Origin: CAYMTR01 sp964393405 | GTDB taxonomy: Bacteria; Bacteroidota; Bacteroidia; Bacteroidales; Prolixibacteraceae | Assembly: GCA_964393405.1 (NCBI GenBank) | Contig: CAYMTR010000002.1 | Coordinates: 75,853 to 139,852 of the forward strand | Direction of reading: 5' to 3' | Length of the DNA: 64,000 nt | Shown: piece after piece, positions 9,450-19,200 of the stretch | Position numbering within the stretch: position 1 is the stretch's first letter | How the letters are laid out: every line of letters starts with the position of its first letter | The notes under the pieces: generated by a model | The model's input: the letters and a program-made list of their open reading frames with translations, nothing else | Database searches by the model: none | What the model was told of the DNA's origin: nothing | Made by a program: the position numbers and the translations under genes

Positions 9450-11120
9450 ATGAAGAAAATTCAGTCTATTCTTCTTGTATTATTATTTTCCCAACTTACA
9501 AATCCTGTTAAAACCTATGCAGAAGGCAACCCGCTTATCATGCCAATGCAAAGAATTGAAATTGCACTGATTGATTCAGGTGGGCAACTTGATACCTTCA
9601 GGACCTACCCTGATAAGTTTCTCGACAGTGTTTTTTCTGAGAAACTTGACAGTATGTCAAATGACTCCTACATAAGGACAATATATAACCTTGATTCAAT
9701 ATCAGCTCCGGTTACAATCGAAGACAATCTGGTGCCGGGAGATTCCAGCGACTTAGGATTAAGTGTAGACGGCAACCTTACTGACTCAATAATAATGAAA
9801 AGGCTTGCCGACATAAATTCACCGGTTGACCTTTCATTCAATAGTAAAGTGAGAGATTTAATAGAATTCTATACAAAAAAGAGGCATGACAAAATTGAGA
9901 CAATGCTTGGTCTAACGGAGTTCTATTTTCCTATGATTGAAGAAATATTTGACAAATATCAACTTCCCTTAGAGCTCAAATACATGGCTGTTATTGAATC
10001 AGCAATGAATGCGAGAGCAGTTTCGAGGGTGGGTGCATCAGGATTATGGCAGTTTATGTACAGAACGGGCAAGTTATACGGACTGGAAGTAAATTCCTAT
10101 GTAGATGAACGCTACGACCCTTTAAAGGCAACAGAAGCCGCCGCAAGATACCTTAAAGACCTGTATGCTATATATAACGATTGGCATCTTGTAATTGCTG
10201 CCTATAATTGTGGACCGGGCAATATCAACAGAGCAATCGCAAGAACTGGAGGTAAACAGGATTACTGGACAATATATCATCGGCTACCAAAAGAAACAAG
10301 AGGGTACGTTCCAGCTTTTATAGCTGCAGCATATACGGTAAATTATTACAAAGAGCATAATTTGGTACCCAGAGAACCGGTTTTCAATTTTTCAACTGAT
10401 ACAGTTGTCATTAGCGAGTATCTTAATTTAAACCAGGTAGCGACAGTATTAAATTTAGATCTTCAGATTTTGCGGGATTTGAATCCAATCTTCAAGAAAG
10501 ATGTGATACCGGCAACGTCAACAAAATCATATGCAATAACGCTACCGGAAGAATCAATAAGCAGGTTTATTGAACAAGATTCGCAGGTATTTGCATATAA
10601 CAGAGATGTATATTTCCCAAATAATCAGATAAAAAATCCGGTACATTCATCATATACTTATGCACCAACAGATATATCGGGCAAGAAAAAGATAATTCAT
10701 ACAGTCAGATCAGGAGATGTTCCTGGTGCTATTGCTCAAAAATATCGTGTACGTCTTTCCGATCTTAAAAGTTGGAATAATATGCGAGGTAATATGATCA
10801 GAGTTGGTCAGAAGCTTGTTATTTATGTCCCTGAAGATAAAACTTCGAATAAGAAGAGTACAAGTAAGACTAGCACAACTACTGCTGAAAATAAAGCACA
10901 GGAAGCTGTCAATTCAGCAATTGCATCGGTTGAAAACAACACTTCAACTAACAATTCAGGAAGTTCTTATATCTATTATACTGTCAGAAGAGGAGATAAC
11001 CTTTGGGAAATAGCAAAGAATTATCCTGGTACATCAGCCGAAGAGATAAGGCAGTTGAATAATATTTCCAATACCCGAGGATTATATATAGGTCAAAAGC
11101 TAAAGATCTTAAAGAAATAA
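9450..11120 (+). CDS. mltD: membrane-bound lytic murein transglycosylase D-like, two LysM domains
   Basis: A 556-residue exported protein: signal peptide (residues ~1-24), a variable linker, an SLT-type lysozyme fold around residues 155-300 with catalytic Glu183 in VIESAMN, then SRVGASGLWQFM and AAYNCGPGN, the classic GLWQ and AYN motifs. Two LysM peptidoglycan-binding repeats follow, about 415-465 (IHTVRSGD) and 505-554 (YYTVRRGD). It cleaves the MurNAc-GlcNAc bond to give 1,6-anhydro products. It starts 13 bases after the DUF5683 gene; the order parA-parB-DUF5683-transglycosylase recurs in Bacteroidota. Confidence 0.94.
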   Translation: MKKIQSILLVLLFSQLTNPVKTYAEGNPLIMPMQRIEIALIDSGGQLDTFRTYPDKFLDSVFSEKLDSMSNDSYIRTIYNLDSISAPVTIEDNLVPGDSSDLGLSVDGNLTDSIIMKRLADINSPVDLSFNSKVRDLIEFYTKKRHDKIETMLGLTEFYFPMIEEIFDKYQLPLELKYMAVIESAMNARAVSRVGASGLWQFMYRTGKLYGLEVNSYVDERYDPLKATEAAARYLKDLYAIYNDWHLVIAAYNCGPGNINRAIARTGGKQDYWTIYHRLPKETRGYVPAFIAAAYTVNYYKEHNLVPREPVFNFSTDTVVISEYLNLNQVATVLNLDLQILRDLNPIFKKDVIPATSTKSYAITLPEESISRFIEQDSQVFAYNRDVYFPNNQIKNPVHSSYTYAPTDISGKKKIIHTVRSGDVPGAIAQKYRVRLSDLKSWNNMRGNMIRVGQKLVIYVPEDKTSNKKSTSKTSTTTAENKAQEAVNSAIASVENNTSTNNSGSSYIYYTVRRGDNLWEIAKNYPGTSAEEIRQLNNISNTRGLYIGQKLKILKK

Positions 11121-11125
11121 AAAAA

Positions 11126-13570
11126 TTACTTCACCAGTATTTTTGAGTGAGATATCTTGTTTTCAGTTTTAACTACAACAATATATCCACCTTTGATTGT
11201 TTCTGGAAGGAAAATATGACCGTTTATTATACTCTTGGTTGAAAAAACCAATGAACCTTGGAAATTGTACAATGATACTTCGTTGATTCTTTCATCCGGA
11301 GATTTTATAAACATCTGATTTCCAACAACAGGATTAGGATAAATAACAATATTAGAAGCTTTCGCCAATTGATTAGACGAAAGTCCTTTGGTTTGAATCT
11401 TCAGATTATCGATTGCCCAGCCCCAGCCACTAGCGAATGGGTCGGAATATAAACGGAACCTTATAATAATCTCATCTCCAATTTTAATTCTACCATTAGA
11501 AGTGATATCAATCAAGTGGTTTTTAAACATATCAGGAGTACCAAGAGCCTGAGAAAACTGAACGTTTATAGAAGTGTTATAAGCATTAAACCAATCTTTA
11601 TTATAGCCGCTATCCCAAGCCTTTTCGAGGTAAGTCCAAGTTTTACCTTCATCTTTTGACGCTTCAACAATTACATAATCCCAGAATTCATCATCGCCAT
11701 AACTTGTACCTTCTTCTCCCGGTTCAACAAGCACAATTTCATCAAAAGAAATAAAGGGGTTGGTTTCGCTAACTTTAACCGGATACCTCAACTGCGCAAT
11801 ATATTCAAGGTGGTTATTTTCACCTGCAAACTCGTAGGGATGAACAGAATGAAGAGCTCCATTTTTAAAGCCATCAGGAGTATCGAAAGAGAAACCTTGA
11901 AGAATAAACTGACTATTAGTTGTTTCAAAATTAGTTTCAAAAGATTCAACATATTCTGGAATTGCTTCAACATTAACTTTGGTCCAGCCGGAATCAGGAG
12001 AGTAAGCAATATTCCCCACTTTTGATTTATCCTTAGCAACAACTCTGTAAAAAATAGAATCGCCATCAACAATATTTAAAGAAGAAATATCTAGAGAAGT
12101 CTGATATTGAGTCTCTTTCAAGATTTCCATCCCCACAGAGTTTTGGGGTTGGTCGTTATAAGAATACTCAATCCAAACACTATCAATACCGAATCCGTCA
12201 GTAACGAATGCATTAATTAAAATTGAATCCTGACCTGGTAAAAGGAAAGTATTAGGAAAATGCTTAATAAGCGGAGCTATTGTGTCGTCACCAATAAAAA
12301 AGCTATAACTCTCTTCAGGAGCATTGACAGGAATGATAAAATCCCTTGCATACTTATCGTTAGCTTTAATGTAATAACTAATATAGCCCGACTTTGCAAC
12401 AGGTATATTAGCTGAATATTTTGAAGTATCGGAAGAATTTTTAATCAAAGGAACCTCAATATAAGAAGCACTATCTATAGAATAAAAAAGTTTAGGATCA
12501 ACAACCTGAGAAGAAAAATCAGGATAGATTCTTGCTTCAACCTTAACATTTTTGACCTCTTCAGAACTAATTAAAGGACTATGTTCTATGTGTATCTGTT
12601 TCCAGCCAACATCAGATAATACATTTTCAGCAACTATTCCCGGGTTGTGAATTGATTCACCTTTATAGCTGGTAGCAGTCATTAAAGAGTTATCTCCAGT
12701 AGAATAAGCATTGCTTAAGTGTGAGATACTAGAACCTGATTCCCATGTTCCAGGAGCATATAAAGAAACTTTTTTGCCATATTCACTTGCCAGAACAGGT
12801 CCGTCAAAATAAAGCACCCTGCTTGTAAGAACATCTTTCAGTTCAGAAGAATTAACAGGATAAATCAAAGTATCGATTAAATGGTTTCCTTTAGAATCAA
12901 TAACAAATTTATCGTAAATCAAGCCGAATCCACTACTCAAGCCCCATCCTCCTGTGTTGTTCTGTACATAAAAAGATTCGGCAAAGCCAAGTCCATGACA
13001 AATTTCATGCAAGAGAACAGAAACGAGATCGTATTTATCGGAAGGAGTTTTACCATCAGTACCATAATACCAACTGGCGTCACTATCGATAGCAATTTCC
13101 ATATCAAAGCTTAAAGAATCGTTCAGGTTCTTTCTAGTCATCTTTTCAGCCAGCACTACAGGGAAATAAGTGCGGGGTTCCATCAATCCGTCGTAGCCAA
13201 GATAATAGTTTATTGAAGAGCAATATGCCAAGGTTGAACCAGATAATTTTGTCCAATAAGCATCAATTTTTATATCGATAGGAGAATCAATAATACTTTC
13301 CCATATAGCAGTTGCATAATTGAAAGCAGCACGGGATTGATTGCTGAAACCATTAAAGCGGATTATAAAATTCGCTTTACCTTTTAAATTTGCTGATTTA
13401 TCGGTAAAACCTTCAGGAGGTGGAATCCTTAAATCTCTTGATTCATTGAGCCCTATTTTAACACCTTTGATTTCATAATTTTTATGAGATCTTTTTACTG
13501 TATTATCCGCACCAAAGCTATTGTAGAGGGCAAATAATAAAATTAGAACTGTAATAAAATATCTTTTCAT
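11126..13570 (-). CDS. T9SS-exported zinc metalloprotease-like protein
   Basis: An 814-residue secreted protein. It begins with a signal peptide (MKRYFITVLILLFALYNSFG). The N-terminal third contains the extended zinc motif HEICHGLGF at residues 188-196, with two His ligands and catalytic Glu, as in zincin peptidases. The middle contains Ig-like stretches, and a jelly-roll/MAM-like region (DEFWDYVIVEASKDEGKTW) resembles accessory domains of immune-inhibitor-A-type proteases. The C-terminal ~75 residues match a type A T9SS sorting domain (YPNPV, then a SLYNFQGSLVF strand, ending KILVK). It should be exported and anchored or released. Substrate unknown. Tail-to-tail with the transglycosylase gene; divergent from the esterase gene. 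Confidence 0.82.
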   Translation of the reverse strand: MKRYFITVLILLFALYNSFGADNTVKRSHKNYEIKGVKIGLNESRDLRIPPPEGFTDKSANLKGKANFIIRFNGFSNQSRAAFNYATAIWESIIDSPIDIKIDAYWTKLSGSTLAYCSSINYYLGYDGLMEPRTYFPVVLAEKMTRKNLNDSLSFDMEIAIDSDASWYYGTDGKTPSDKYDLVSVLLHEICHGLGFAESFYVQNNTGGWGLSSGFGLIYDKFVIDSKGNHLIDTLIYPVNSSELKDVLTSRVLYFDGPVLASEYGKKVSLYAPGTWESGSSISHLSNAYSTGDNSLMTATSYKGESIHNPGIVAENVLSDVGWKQIHIEHSPLISSEEVKNVKVEARIYPDFSSQVVDPKLFYSIDSASYIEVPLIKNSSDTSKYSANIPVAKSGYISYYIKANDKYARDFIIPVNAPEESYSFFIGDDTIAPLIKHFPNTFLLPGQDSILINAFVTDGFGIDSVWIEYSYNDQPQNSVGMEILKETQYQTSLDISSLNIVDGDSIFYRVVAKDKSKVGNIAYSPDSGWTKVNVEAIPEYVESFETNFETTNSQFILQGFSFDTPDGFKNGALHSVHPYEFAGENNHLEYIAQLRYPVKVSETNPFISFDEIVLVEPGEEGTSYGDDEFWDYVIVEASKDEGKTWTYLEKAWDSGYNKDWFNAYNTSINVQFSQALGTPDMFKNHLIDITSNGRIKIGDEIIIRFRLYSDPFASGWGWAIDNLKIQTKGLSSNQLAKASNIVIYPNPVVGNQMFIKSPDERINEVSLYNFQGSLVFSTKSIINGHIFLPETIKGGYIVVVKTENKISHSKILVK

Positions 13571-13642
13571 GTACTAAAATTTTCTGAGTTCAAAATAATA
13601 AATAAAATTTGAATTTATCTAAATAAATCAAAACATCATTCC

Positions 13643-13671
13643 CTGAACAATAATTTTAAAATATTGTTCAG
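13643..13671. promoter_or_regulatory. palindromic operator candidate between divergent T9SS genes
   Basis: CTGAACAATA (13643-13652) is perfectly reverse-complementary to TATTGTTCAG (13662-13671) with a 9-base centre. It overlaps the -33 TTG (13664-13666) of the promoter predicted for the esterase gene, a position suited to repression by a dimeric regulator. No regulator gene is adjacent. Confidence 0.55.
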
Positions 13672-13695
13672 TTTCAGTTATCTATAATAACTTTG
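13664..13695 (+). promoter_or_regulatory. Bacteroidota-type promoter for the T9SS esterase gene
   Basis: TTG at 13664-13666, a 21-base spacer, and TAACTTTG at 13688-13695 match the Bacteroidota primary-sigma consensus (TTTG at -33, TAnnTTTG at -7). Transcription would start about 20 bases before the ATG at 13720. Confidence 0.65.
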
Positions 13696-13719
13696 TGCTA
13701 AATTGATAAAAAATCAAAA

Positions 13720-14997
13720 ATGAATAAAAGTCTGTGGATATTTATTGGGTTAATATTATTGAGTAGCATGACATTGTCTGCTCAAAGGTTTGTCAAAAAA
13801 ACATTCCACAGTAATGCACTAGGGGTTGATAAGACATATTACATATCACTCCCTGATGGATATGATGAAGCAGATACAACTAAGAAATTTCCTGTAATTA
13901 TTTTTTTACATGGTGCAAGTGTAAATGCTGATCAGATGGTAATGCCGCTGGAATTAGTACTACCCTATTCACAAAGCATCTACAAGAATCTTTTTAAGGT
14001 CATATTTGTTATCCCTGACGGCAGTTCTGCCCCCTTTCTTGGAAGTTTCTATACAAACTCTGAACTATACGGAAATTTTGAAGATTACATAGCTGTTGAT
14101 TTGCGTAATGAAATAAAGACTAAATACAACACATATACCAACAGAAAGAAATGGTCGATTATGGGTCATTCCATGGGGGGTTATGGTTCAATGAAATGTG
14201 CTTTAAAAAATCAGGAACACTATATTGGAATTGCTTCGTTAAGCGGTCCTCTTCATGTAACCTACTATCAAGACATGTTGCCCAGGATTTTAACTGAGAA
14301 TGGCGATTCACCACCTTATAATTTCACATATACCAGCAGTCTTACAAAACTAATTTATTCGATGGCCGGAGCCTTTTCGCCAAATTTGAGCAATGATCCG
14401 CCTGTAGACTTTCCAATAACTTCAGAAGGGATTATTGATCAGGACATAGCAGGAAGGTGGGAAATCAATAACCCCATCAACATGATAAAAAACTGGAACC
14501 ATGATTTGGAGATGGCTGTTTACATGTATTGTGGAGAACTTGACGGGTATAAGTTGCTTTCCCAAAACCAGTTATTCTCCGACACCCTTACAAAATATCA
14601 AATACCGCATACTTTTAAAATTGACCCTGAAGGAGATCACACACAAAGTTTAGCATCAAGTCTGCCACTAGGAATCAATTTTCTTTACAATGTGATGGAT
14701 ACATCTAAAATAGATACAAGCAGTTCATTTGTCAGAAACAATAGCATCAACAATGATTATATTTTTCCTAATCCAGCATCAGATATTATTTATTTCAAAA
14801 CAAATGGGATAGACGAGATTAACAAGGTTGTCGTTTATTCATTTACCGGAGAGAAAATATTAGAAACAGGGGGAAATGGAATAGCTCACGGACTTAATAT
14901 ATCACAATTGAACAGTGGTCTTAACCTCGTTAAAATTACTTATGACAGTGGGGAAGAAAAACAGTTCAAGTTTATGAAATCGCCTTCAGATCAATAA
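13720..14997 (+). CDS. T9SS-exported alpha/beta-hydrolase esterase
   Basis: A 425-residue secreted enzyme. Signal peptide (residues ~1-21), then an esterase-D-like alpha/beta-hydrolase fold: oxyanion region IIFLHGAS, nucleophile elbow GHSMGGYGS with Ser151, and a late His in EGDHTQS that fits the catalytic His. The last ~85 residues form a type A T9SS sorting domain (FPNPASDIIYF, VVVYSFTGEKI). The protein should act outside the cell or on its surface, perhaps deacylating polysaccharides or feruloyl-type esters, but the substrate is not evident. Preceded by a good promoter and a palindrome. Confidence 0.86.
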   Translation: MNKSLWIFIGLILLSSMTLSAQRFVKKTFHSNALGVDKTYYISLPDGYDEADTTKKFPVIIFLHGASVNADQMVMPLELVLPYSQSIYKNLFKVIFVIPDGSSAPFLGSFYTNSELYGNFEDYIAVDLRNEIKTKYNTYTNRKKWSIMGHSMGGYGSMKCALKNQEHYIGIASLSGPLHVTYYQDMLPRILTENGDSPPYNFTYTSSLTKLIYSMAGAFSPNLSNDPPVDFPITSEGIIDQDIAGRWEINNPINMIKNWNHDLEMAVYMYCGELDGYKLLSQNQLFSDTLTKYQIPHTFKIDPEGDHTQSLASSLPLGINFLYNVMDTSKIDTSSSFVRNNSINNDYIFPNPASDIIYFKTNGIDEINKVVVYSFTGEKILETGGNGIAHGLNISQLNSGLNLVKITYDSGEEKQFKFMKSPSDQ

Positions 14998-15002
14998 CTT
15001 GT

Positions 15003-17108
15003 TTAACTAATATTACTCCAGTTAATCTGAGCTTTTTTCATAGCAATCAGCTGTTTCCTGAAAAAGATATTATTTTCATTAGTAAGTTCAGGATCCTGTT
15101 CGATAATATCAGAAGCAATATGTCGGGCATAAGATAGAATCTCGCCATCCTTAGCTAATTGGGCAATTTTAAGTTCTATTCCAATGCCACTTTGTTGAGT
15201 ACCCTCAATATCTCCAGGTCCCCGAAGCTTTAAATCAGTTTCAGCAATATCAAAGCCATCATTAGTTCTGACCATTGTTTCAAGCCTGATAGTGCTTTCT
15301 CTAGAAAGTTTGTAAGATGACATTAAAATGCAGAACGACTGATCGGCGCCCCTACCTACCCTACCTCTCAGCTGATGCAATTGAGATAAGCCGAACTTTT
15401 CAGCACTTTCGATAACCATAACAGAAGCATTAGGCACATCAACTCCAACTTCAATAACAGTCGTTGAAACGAGAATATCGGTCAGGTGGTTTTTGAATCT
15501 TGACATTTCTTCCTCTTTATCGGAAGACTTCATTTTTCCGTGTACCATACTCACTTTGAACTCTGGGAATACTTTTAGAATAGTCTTATATCCATCCTGA
15601 AGATTCTTGTAATCAAGCGTTTCAGATTCCTCTATCAAAGGATAGACAATATAAATCTGTCTGCTTTTCTGAATTTCAGTTCTAATAAAATTATAAACCT
15701 CTTTCCTTTTATTATCGTGGAAATGAATCGTTTTAATAGGCTTTCTTCCCGGAGGAAGTTCATCAATTATAGAAACGTCAAGATCACCATAAACAGTCAT
15801 TGCTAATGTTCGAGGAATAGGAGTAGCTGTCATTACCAAAATATGGGGAGGGATAGAATTTTTTGCCCAGAGTTTTGCTCTTTGAGCTACGCCAAAGCGA
15901 TGCTGTTCGTCAATAACAACAAAGCCAAGATTTCTAAAAACTACTTTATCCTCAATAAGAGCGTGAGTACCGATAAGAATATCTAATCTTCCCTCTTCGA
16001 GTTCGTTATGAATAATTTTGCGTTCGGCAGTTTTTGTAGAGCCAGTCAGCAGTTTGATATTAAGATCAAGGGGGGCTAACATTGATGAGATAGTATTAAA
16101 ATGCTGAATTGCAAGAATCTCTGTTGGAGCCATCATGCAAGCCTGAGTCTTATTATCAATTGCAATAAGCATGCACATCAAAGAAACCAGAGTTTTACCA
16201 CTACCAACATCCCCTTGCAGTAAGCGGTTCATTTGTCGGCCTGAGCCAAGGTCTTTTCTAATTTCCTTTATAACTTTTTTTTGAGCATTAGTCATTTCGA
16301 AGGGAAGACAATCTTTGTAGAACTTATTAAAATAATCGCCAATTCTACTGAAAACATGGCCTTTAAATCTTCTTTCTCTATTAGATTTAAGGCTTAGAAT
16401 TTTAAGCTGAATATAGAAAAGCTCTTCCAGCTTCAATCGATATCTTGCCTTTCTTAACAACTCATTATCTTTAGGGAAATGGACATTTAGCAGTGAGTCA
16501 TGAAGATTCATCAGCTTGAATTTTTCAACAAACCAAGCGGGAAGAGATTCTTCAATAATGCCTTTCAACGATTCAAAAAGAGTTGCCTGTAATTTCAGAA
16601 TAGCCTTAGAAGAAAGAAAATTCTTCTTCATTTTTTCAGTAGTATTATAAAACGACTGAACAGAACCTGAAATATTAAGTTTAGAATCTCCGGGGATTTC
16701 CAGTTCAGGGTGAATAATATTCTTCTTTCCGTTAAAAACGGAAGGTTTACCAAAAACGATGAATTCTTTTCCCAGCTTCAGAGTTGGTAGTACGAATTTT
16801 ATTCCTTTAAACCAAATCAACTCAAGAGAGCCAGTATTATCAGAAAAAATAGCAGTCAACCTTGATTTGTTGCCAACTCCCACAACTTCAAAAGAATCAA
16901 TTTTGCCAACAATCTGAACATAAGGCATATTCTCATTTGTCTCGGCTATCGAGAAATACTTAGTTCTATCAACATATTTGTAAGGGAAATAATACAAAAG
17001 GTCATTAAATGAATTGACATTTAATTCTTGTTTAAGAAGTTCTGCCCTTTTGAGGCCTACCCCTTTCAGATATTTAATATCTTGCGATAATTGTGAAGGC
17101 ATAAACAA
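15003..17108 (-). CDS. recG: ATP-dependent DNA helicase RecG
   Basis: A 701-residue SF2 helicase of normal RecG length. The N-terminal wedge/OB domain (residues ~60-160) is followed by Walker A GDVGSGKT at 299-306, Walker B DEQH at 400-403, and the C-terminal helicase half with QLRGRVGRG and a TRG-type end (GPGDIEGTQQSG). RecG remodels stalled forks and recombination intermediates. Start is 17108 (MFMPSQ) or 17102 (MPSQ). Transcribed tail-to-tail with the esterase gene. Confidence 0.97.
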   Translation of the reverse strand: MFMPSQLSQDIKYLKGVGLKRAELLKQELNVNSFNDLLYYFPYKYVDRTKYFSIAETNENMPYVQIVGKIDSFEVVGVGNKSRLTAIFSDNTGSLELIWFKGIKFVLPTLKLGKEFIVFGKPSVFNGKKNIIHPELEIPGDSKLNISGSVQSFYNTTEKMKKNFLSSKAILKLQATLFESLKGIIEESLPAWFVEKFKLMNLHDSLLNVHFPKDNELLRKARYRLKLEELFYIQLKILSLKSNRERRFKGHVFSRIGDYFNKFYKDCLPFEMTNAQKKVIKEIRKDLGSGRQMNRLLQGDVGSGKTLVSLMCMLIAIDNKTQACMMAPTEILAIQHFNTISSMLAPLDLNIKLLTGSTKTAERKIIHNELEEGRLDILIGTHALIEDKVVFRNLGFVVIDEQHRFGVAQRAKLWAKNSIPPHILVMTATPIPRTLAMTVYGDLDVSIIDELPPGRKPIKTIHFHDNKRKEVYNFIRTEIQKSRQIYIVYPLIEESETLDYKNLQDGYKTILKVFPEFKVSMVHGKMKSSDKEEEMSRFKNHLTDILVSTTVIEVGVDVPNASVMVIESAEKFGLSQLHQLRGRVGRGADQSFCILMSSYKLSRESTIRLETMVRTNDGFDIAETDLKLRGPGDIEGTQQSGIGIELKIAQLAKDGEILSYARHIASDIIEQDPELTNENNIFFRKQLIAMKKAQINWSNIS

Positions 17109-17229
17109 ATATATCGCTTATCGGTTAAACTTTAAACTAGTATCAACTTTAATAAAAAATAAAAAATACAACAATTATTTGCATACTTTTACTTATAATA
17201 CTTAAGTTCAAAATTAAACAATCAGAAGA

Positions 17230-17778
17230 ATGGTAAAAATATATACAAGAACCGGAGATAACGGGACCTCTGGGCTTATTGGCGGAACCAGGGTAAAAAA
17301 GTCTGACATAAGACTTGAGTCATACGGAACAATTGATGAATTAAATTCATGGATGGGTCTAATAAAGTGCTCGATAAAAGACAGCACTCAAGGTGAAACA
17401 ATATTTTCAATACAAAACGCTCTATTTATAATTGCTTCTAACTTGGCAACAGATGAAAGTAAATCTGATTTAAGGAAAAAGATATACATAAAAGAAGAAG
17501 ACATAACATTAATAGAAAAAGAAATTGACAGGATGCAAGATATTTTACCTGTCTTAAATAATTTTATAATTCCGGGAGGAGTTATATGTTCAAACTACAT
17601 ACATATTGCCAGAACAGTATGTAGAAGAGCTGAGCGCAGAATATCAGAGTTATATGACTCAATATCAAACGATGACAGGATATTAACATATATAAACAGA
17701 TTATCTGACTACCTTTTTGTACTTTCAAGATATGTAAATTTCATTGAAGGAGAAAAAGAGACATATTGGAAAGTATAA
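17230..17778 (+). CDS. cob(I)alamin adenosyltransferase, PduO type
   Basis: A 182-residue protein with the PduO-type signatures: N-terminal ATP-binding TRTGDNGTSGLIGG, then SYGTIDELNSWMGL, and the C-terminal RTVCRRAERRI helix. The enzyme transfers the adenosyl group from ATP to cob(I)alamin to make coenzyme B12. No B12-dependent enzyme or B12 riboswitch is visible nearby. Monocistronic, divergent from recG. Confidence 0.93.
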   Translation: MVKIYTRTGDNGTSGLIGGTRVKKSDIRLESYGTIDELNSWMGLIKCSIKDSTQGETIFSIQNALFIIASNLATDESKSDLRKKIYIKEEDITLIEKEIDRMQDILPVLNNFIIPGGVICSNYIHIARTVCRRAERRISELYDSISNDDRILTYINRLSDYLFVLSRYVNFIEGEKETYWKV

Positions 17779-17871
17779 AAATCAGCATTTTTTAGTTTCT
17801 TTTTTGAAAAATTATATATATTCGCATAAAAACAAGAATGATTTATTGTTAAACATACTATACACCTAATT

Positions 17872-18093
17872 ATGTACTGGACATTAGAATTAGCCTCGAA
17901 ACTTGAAGATGCACCTTGGCCAGCCACCAAAGATGAGCTTATCGATTTTGCCATTAGATCCGGAGCACCTCTAGAAGTAATTGAGAATCTTCAGGAGATT
18001 GAAGACGAAGGAGAAATATATGAGTCAATTGAAGATATTTGGCCTGATTATCCTAGTAAAGACGATTTCTTCTTTAATGAAGATGAGTATTAA
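17872..18093 (+). CDS. small acidic DUF2795-type protein
   Basis: A 73-residue acidic protein (LASKLEDAPWPATKDELIDFAIRSG...). The pattern of a helix with WPATKDELIDFA and G-A-P-EVIENLQEI matches DUF2795 proteins of Bacteroidota. No function is established. Ends just before a strong terminator. Confidence 0.75.
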   Translation: MYWTLELASKLEDAPWPATKDELIDFAIRSGAPLEVIENLQEIEDEGEIYESIEDIWPDYPSKDDFFFNEDEY

Positions 18094-18101
18094 TCAAAAA
18101 T

Positions 18102-18130
18102 AAAAAAAGCCCTTTAACAGGGCTTTTTTA
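18102..18130 (+). terminator. intrinsic terminator after DUF2795 gene
   Basis: GCCCT (18109-18113) pairs with AGGGC (18119-18123) across TTAAC; the flanking A7 and T-tracts extend the stem and supply the U-run (T from 18124). Confidence 0.9.
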
Positions 18131-18145
18131 TTTCGTACAAATAAA

Positions 18146-18170
18146 AAAAAGCCGTCTAGGACGGCTTTTT
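18146..18170 (-). terminator. intrinsic terminator of the leftward SusC/D operon
   Basis: GCCGTC (18151-18156) and GACGGC (18160-18165) with loop TAG, flanked by A and T runs, so it can act in both directions. It lies 8 bases beyond the stop of the lipoprotein gene ending at 18178. Two terminators back to back insulate the convergent units. Confidence 0.88.
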
Positions 18171-18177
18171 AATTTTA

Positions 18178-19176
18178 CTATAAAGTCTTAAGTGGCTTCT
18201 TATTTGTAATAGAAGCTGCAGTACTTTTAGCGCTATAATTATCTAAATTCATCAAAGTATAAGTAGCATCTCCAAAGCATCCTATATCAACACAAACTCC
18301 GGTAGTAAACTGGATTGATTTTTCACAAGTGTTTACTACACCTTTAAATTTATCAAAATAAAGAGCACCATAAGCAGCAGGGTAACCTATTGCTGCTACA
18401 TCAGGAACGACCATTTGTTCTTCTTTACTATTGAAACTAAAGTCTTTAAGGTCAATATAAGCTTTTAGAACAGATATATCTGCTCCATCAAAGCAACCTG
18501 TAACAATAAGGCCAATTCCATCGCCTGTATAATCAGGATCTTCCATTGAAGTAACGGTATATTCATAAAACTCACCGCCACCCCAGTCTTCTTTACAATA
18601 CATTACACCTATGTAATCAGCAAGATTGAAAGCACAAGGTACGCTTATCATTACATCAGCATCGGCACCTTTTAAATTAGCTAATTCAGCATATACTGAA
18701 GAGCCCATTGTATTGTATGCTTTTCCACCAAGCATTTGATATGGAGGTAATGCTTTACCATTAACAGTTGGAATAGCAAATACATGGAAACTGTCACCTT
18801 CTTTAATATCAGCTGCTGAATTTAATTCTGGAACAGCAGCAACCAACGTTGCAGTAGTAACTGTAATTTCCAAAGGAAGAGTTTTGATATCATCCTGAAT
18901 CACATATTGCTTGTCGTAATTTCCGTTATAAACTACCACGATAGTAATTTTGTCGAACGAAGAATTATACAAAGTATCCAAAGTAGCTTTGAATGAGTAT
19001 TCATCAGGCTTTGTAACATCAATGTAACTATCGGATGCAGAAGCATCGACATTAATAAAAGGCACGCATCCATTCATCATTCCATCAGGCAGCGGACCAT
19101 TTTCATCAACCTCACAACTATAAGCAAGAAACAGTACAGCTGCAATTATTGAAATATATCTAAATAGTAATTTCAT
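18178..19176 (-). CDS. lipoprotein third gene of SusC/SusD operon
   Basis: A 332-residue lipoprotein with signal peptide II site LAYSC near residue 21. I do not recognise a named domain. It has a beta-rich look and about eight cysteines, several in the C-terminal third (CEKSIQFTTGVCVDIGCFG). Its place, last in an operon after SusC and SusD homologues, suggests a surface-exposed glycan- or peptide-binding accessory protein analogous to SusE/SusF, but sequence similarity to these is not apparent. Functional call is by context only. Confidence 0.6.
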   Translation of the reverse strand: MKLLFRYISIIAAVLFLAYSCEVDENGPLPDGMMNGCVPFINVDASASDSYIDVTKPDEYSFKATLDTLYNSSFDKITIVVVYNGNYDKQYVIQDDIKTLPLEITVTTATLVAAVPELNSAADIKEGDSFHVFAIPTVNGKALPPYQMLGGKAYNTMGSSVYAELANLKGADADVMISVPCAFNLADYIGVMYCKEDWGGGEFYEYTVTSMEDPDYTGDGIGLIVTGCFDGADISVLKAYIDLKDFSFNSKEEQMVVPDVAAIGYPAAYGALYFDKFKGVVNTCEKSIQFTTGVCVDIGCFGDATYTLMNLDNYSAKSTAASITNKKPLKTL

Positions 19177-19200
19177 ATTCTTTAATTTTTATATTATCAA

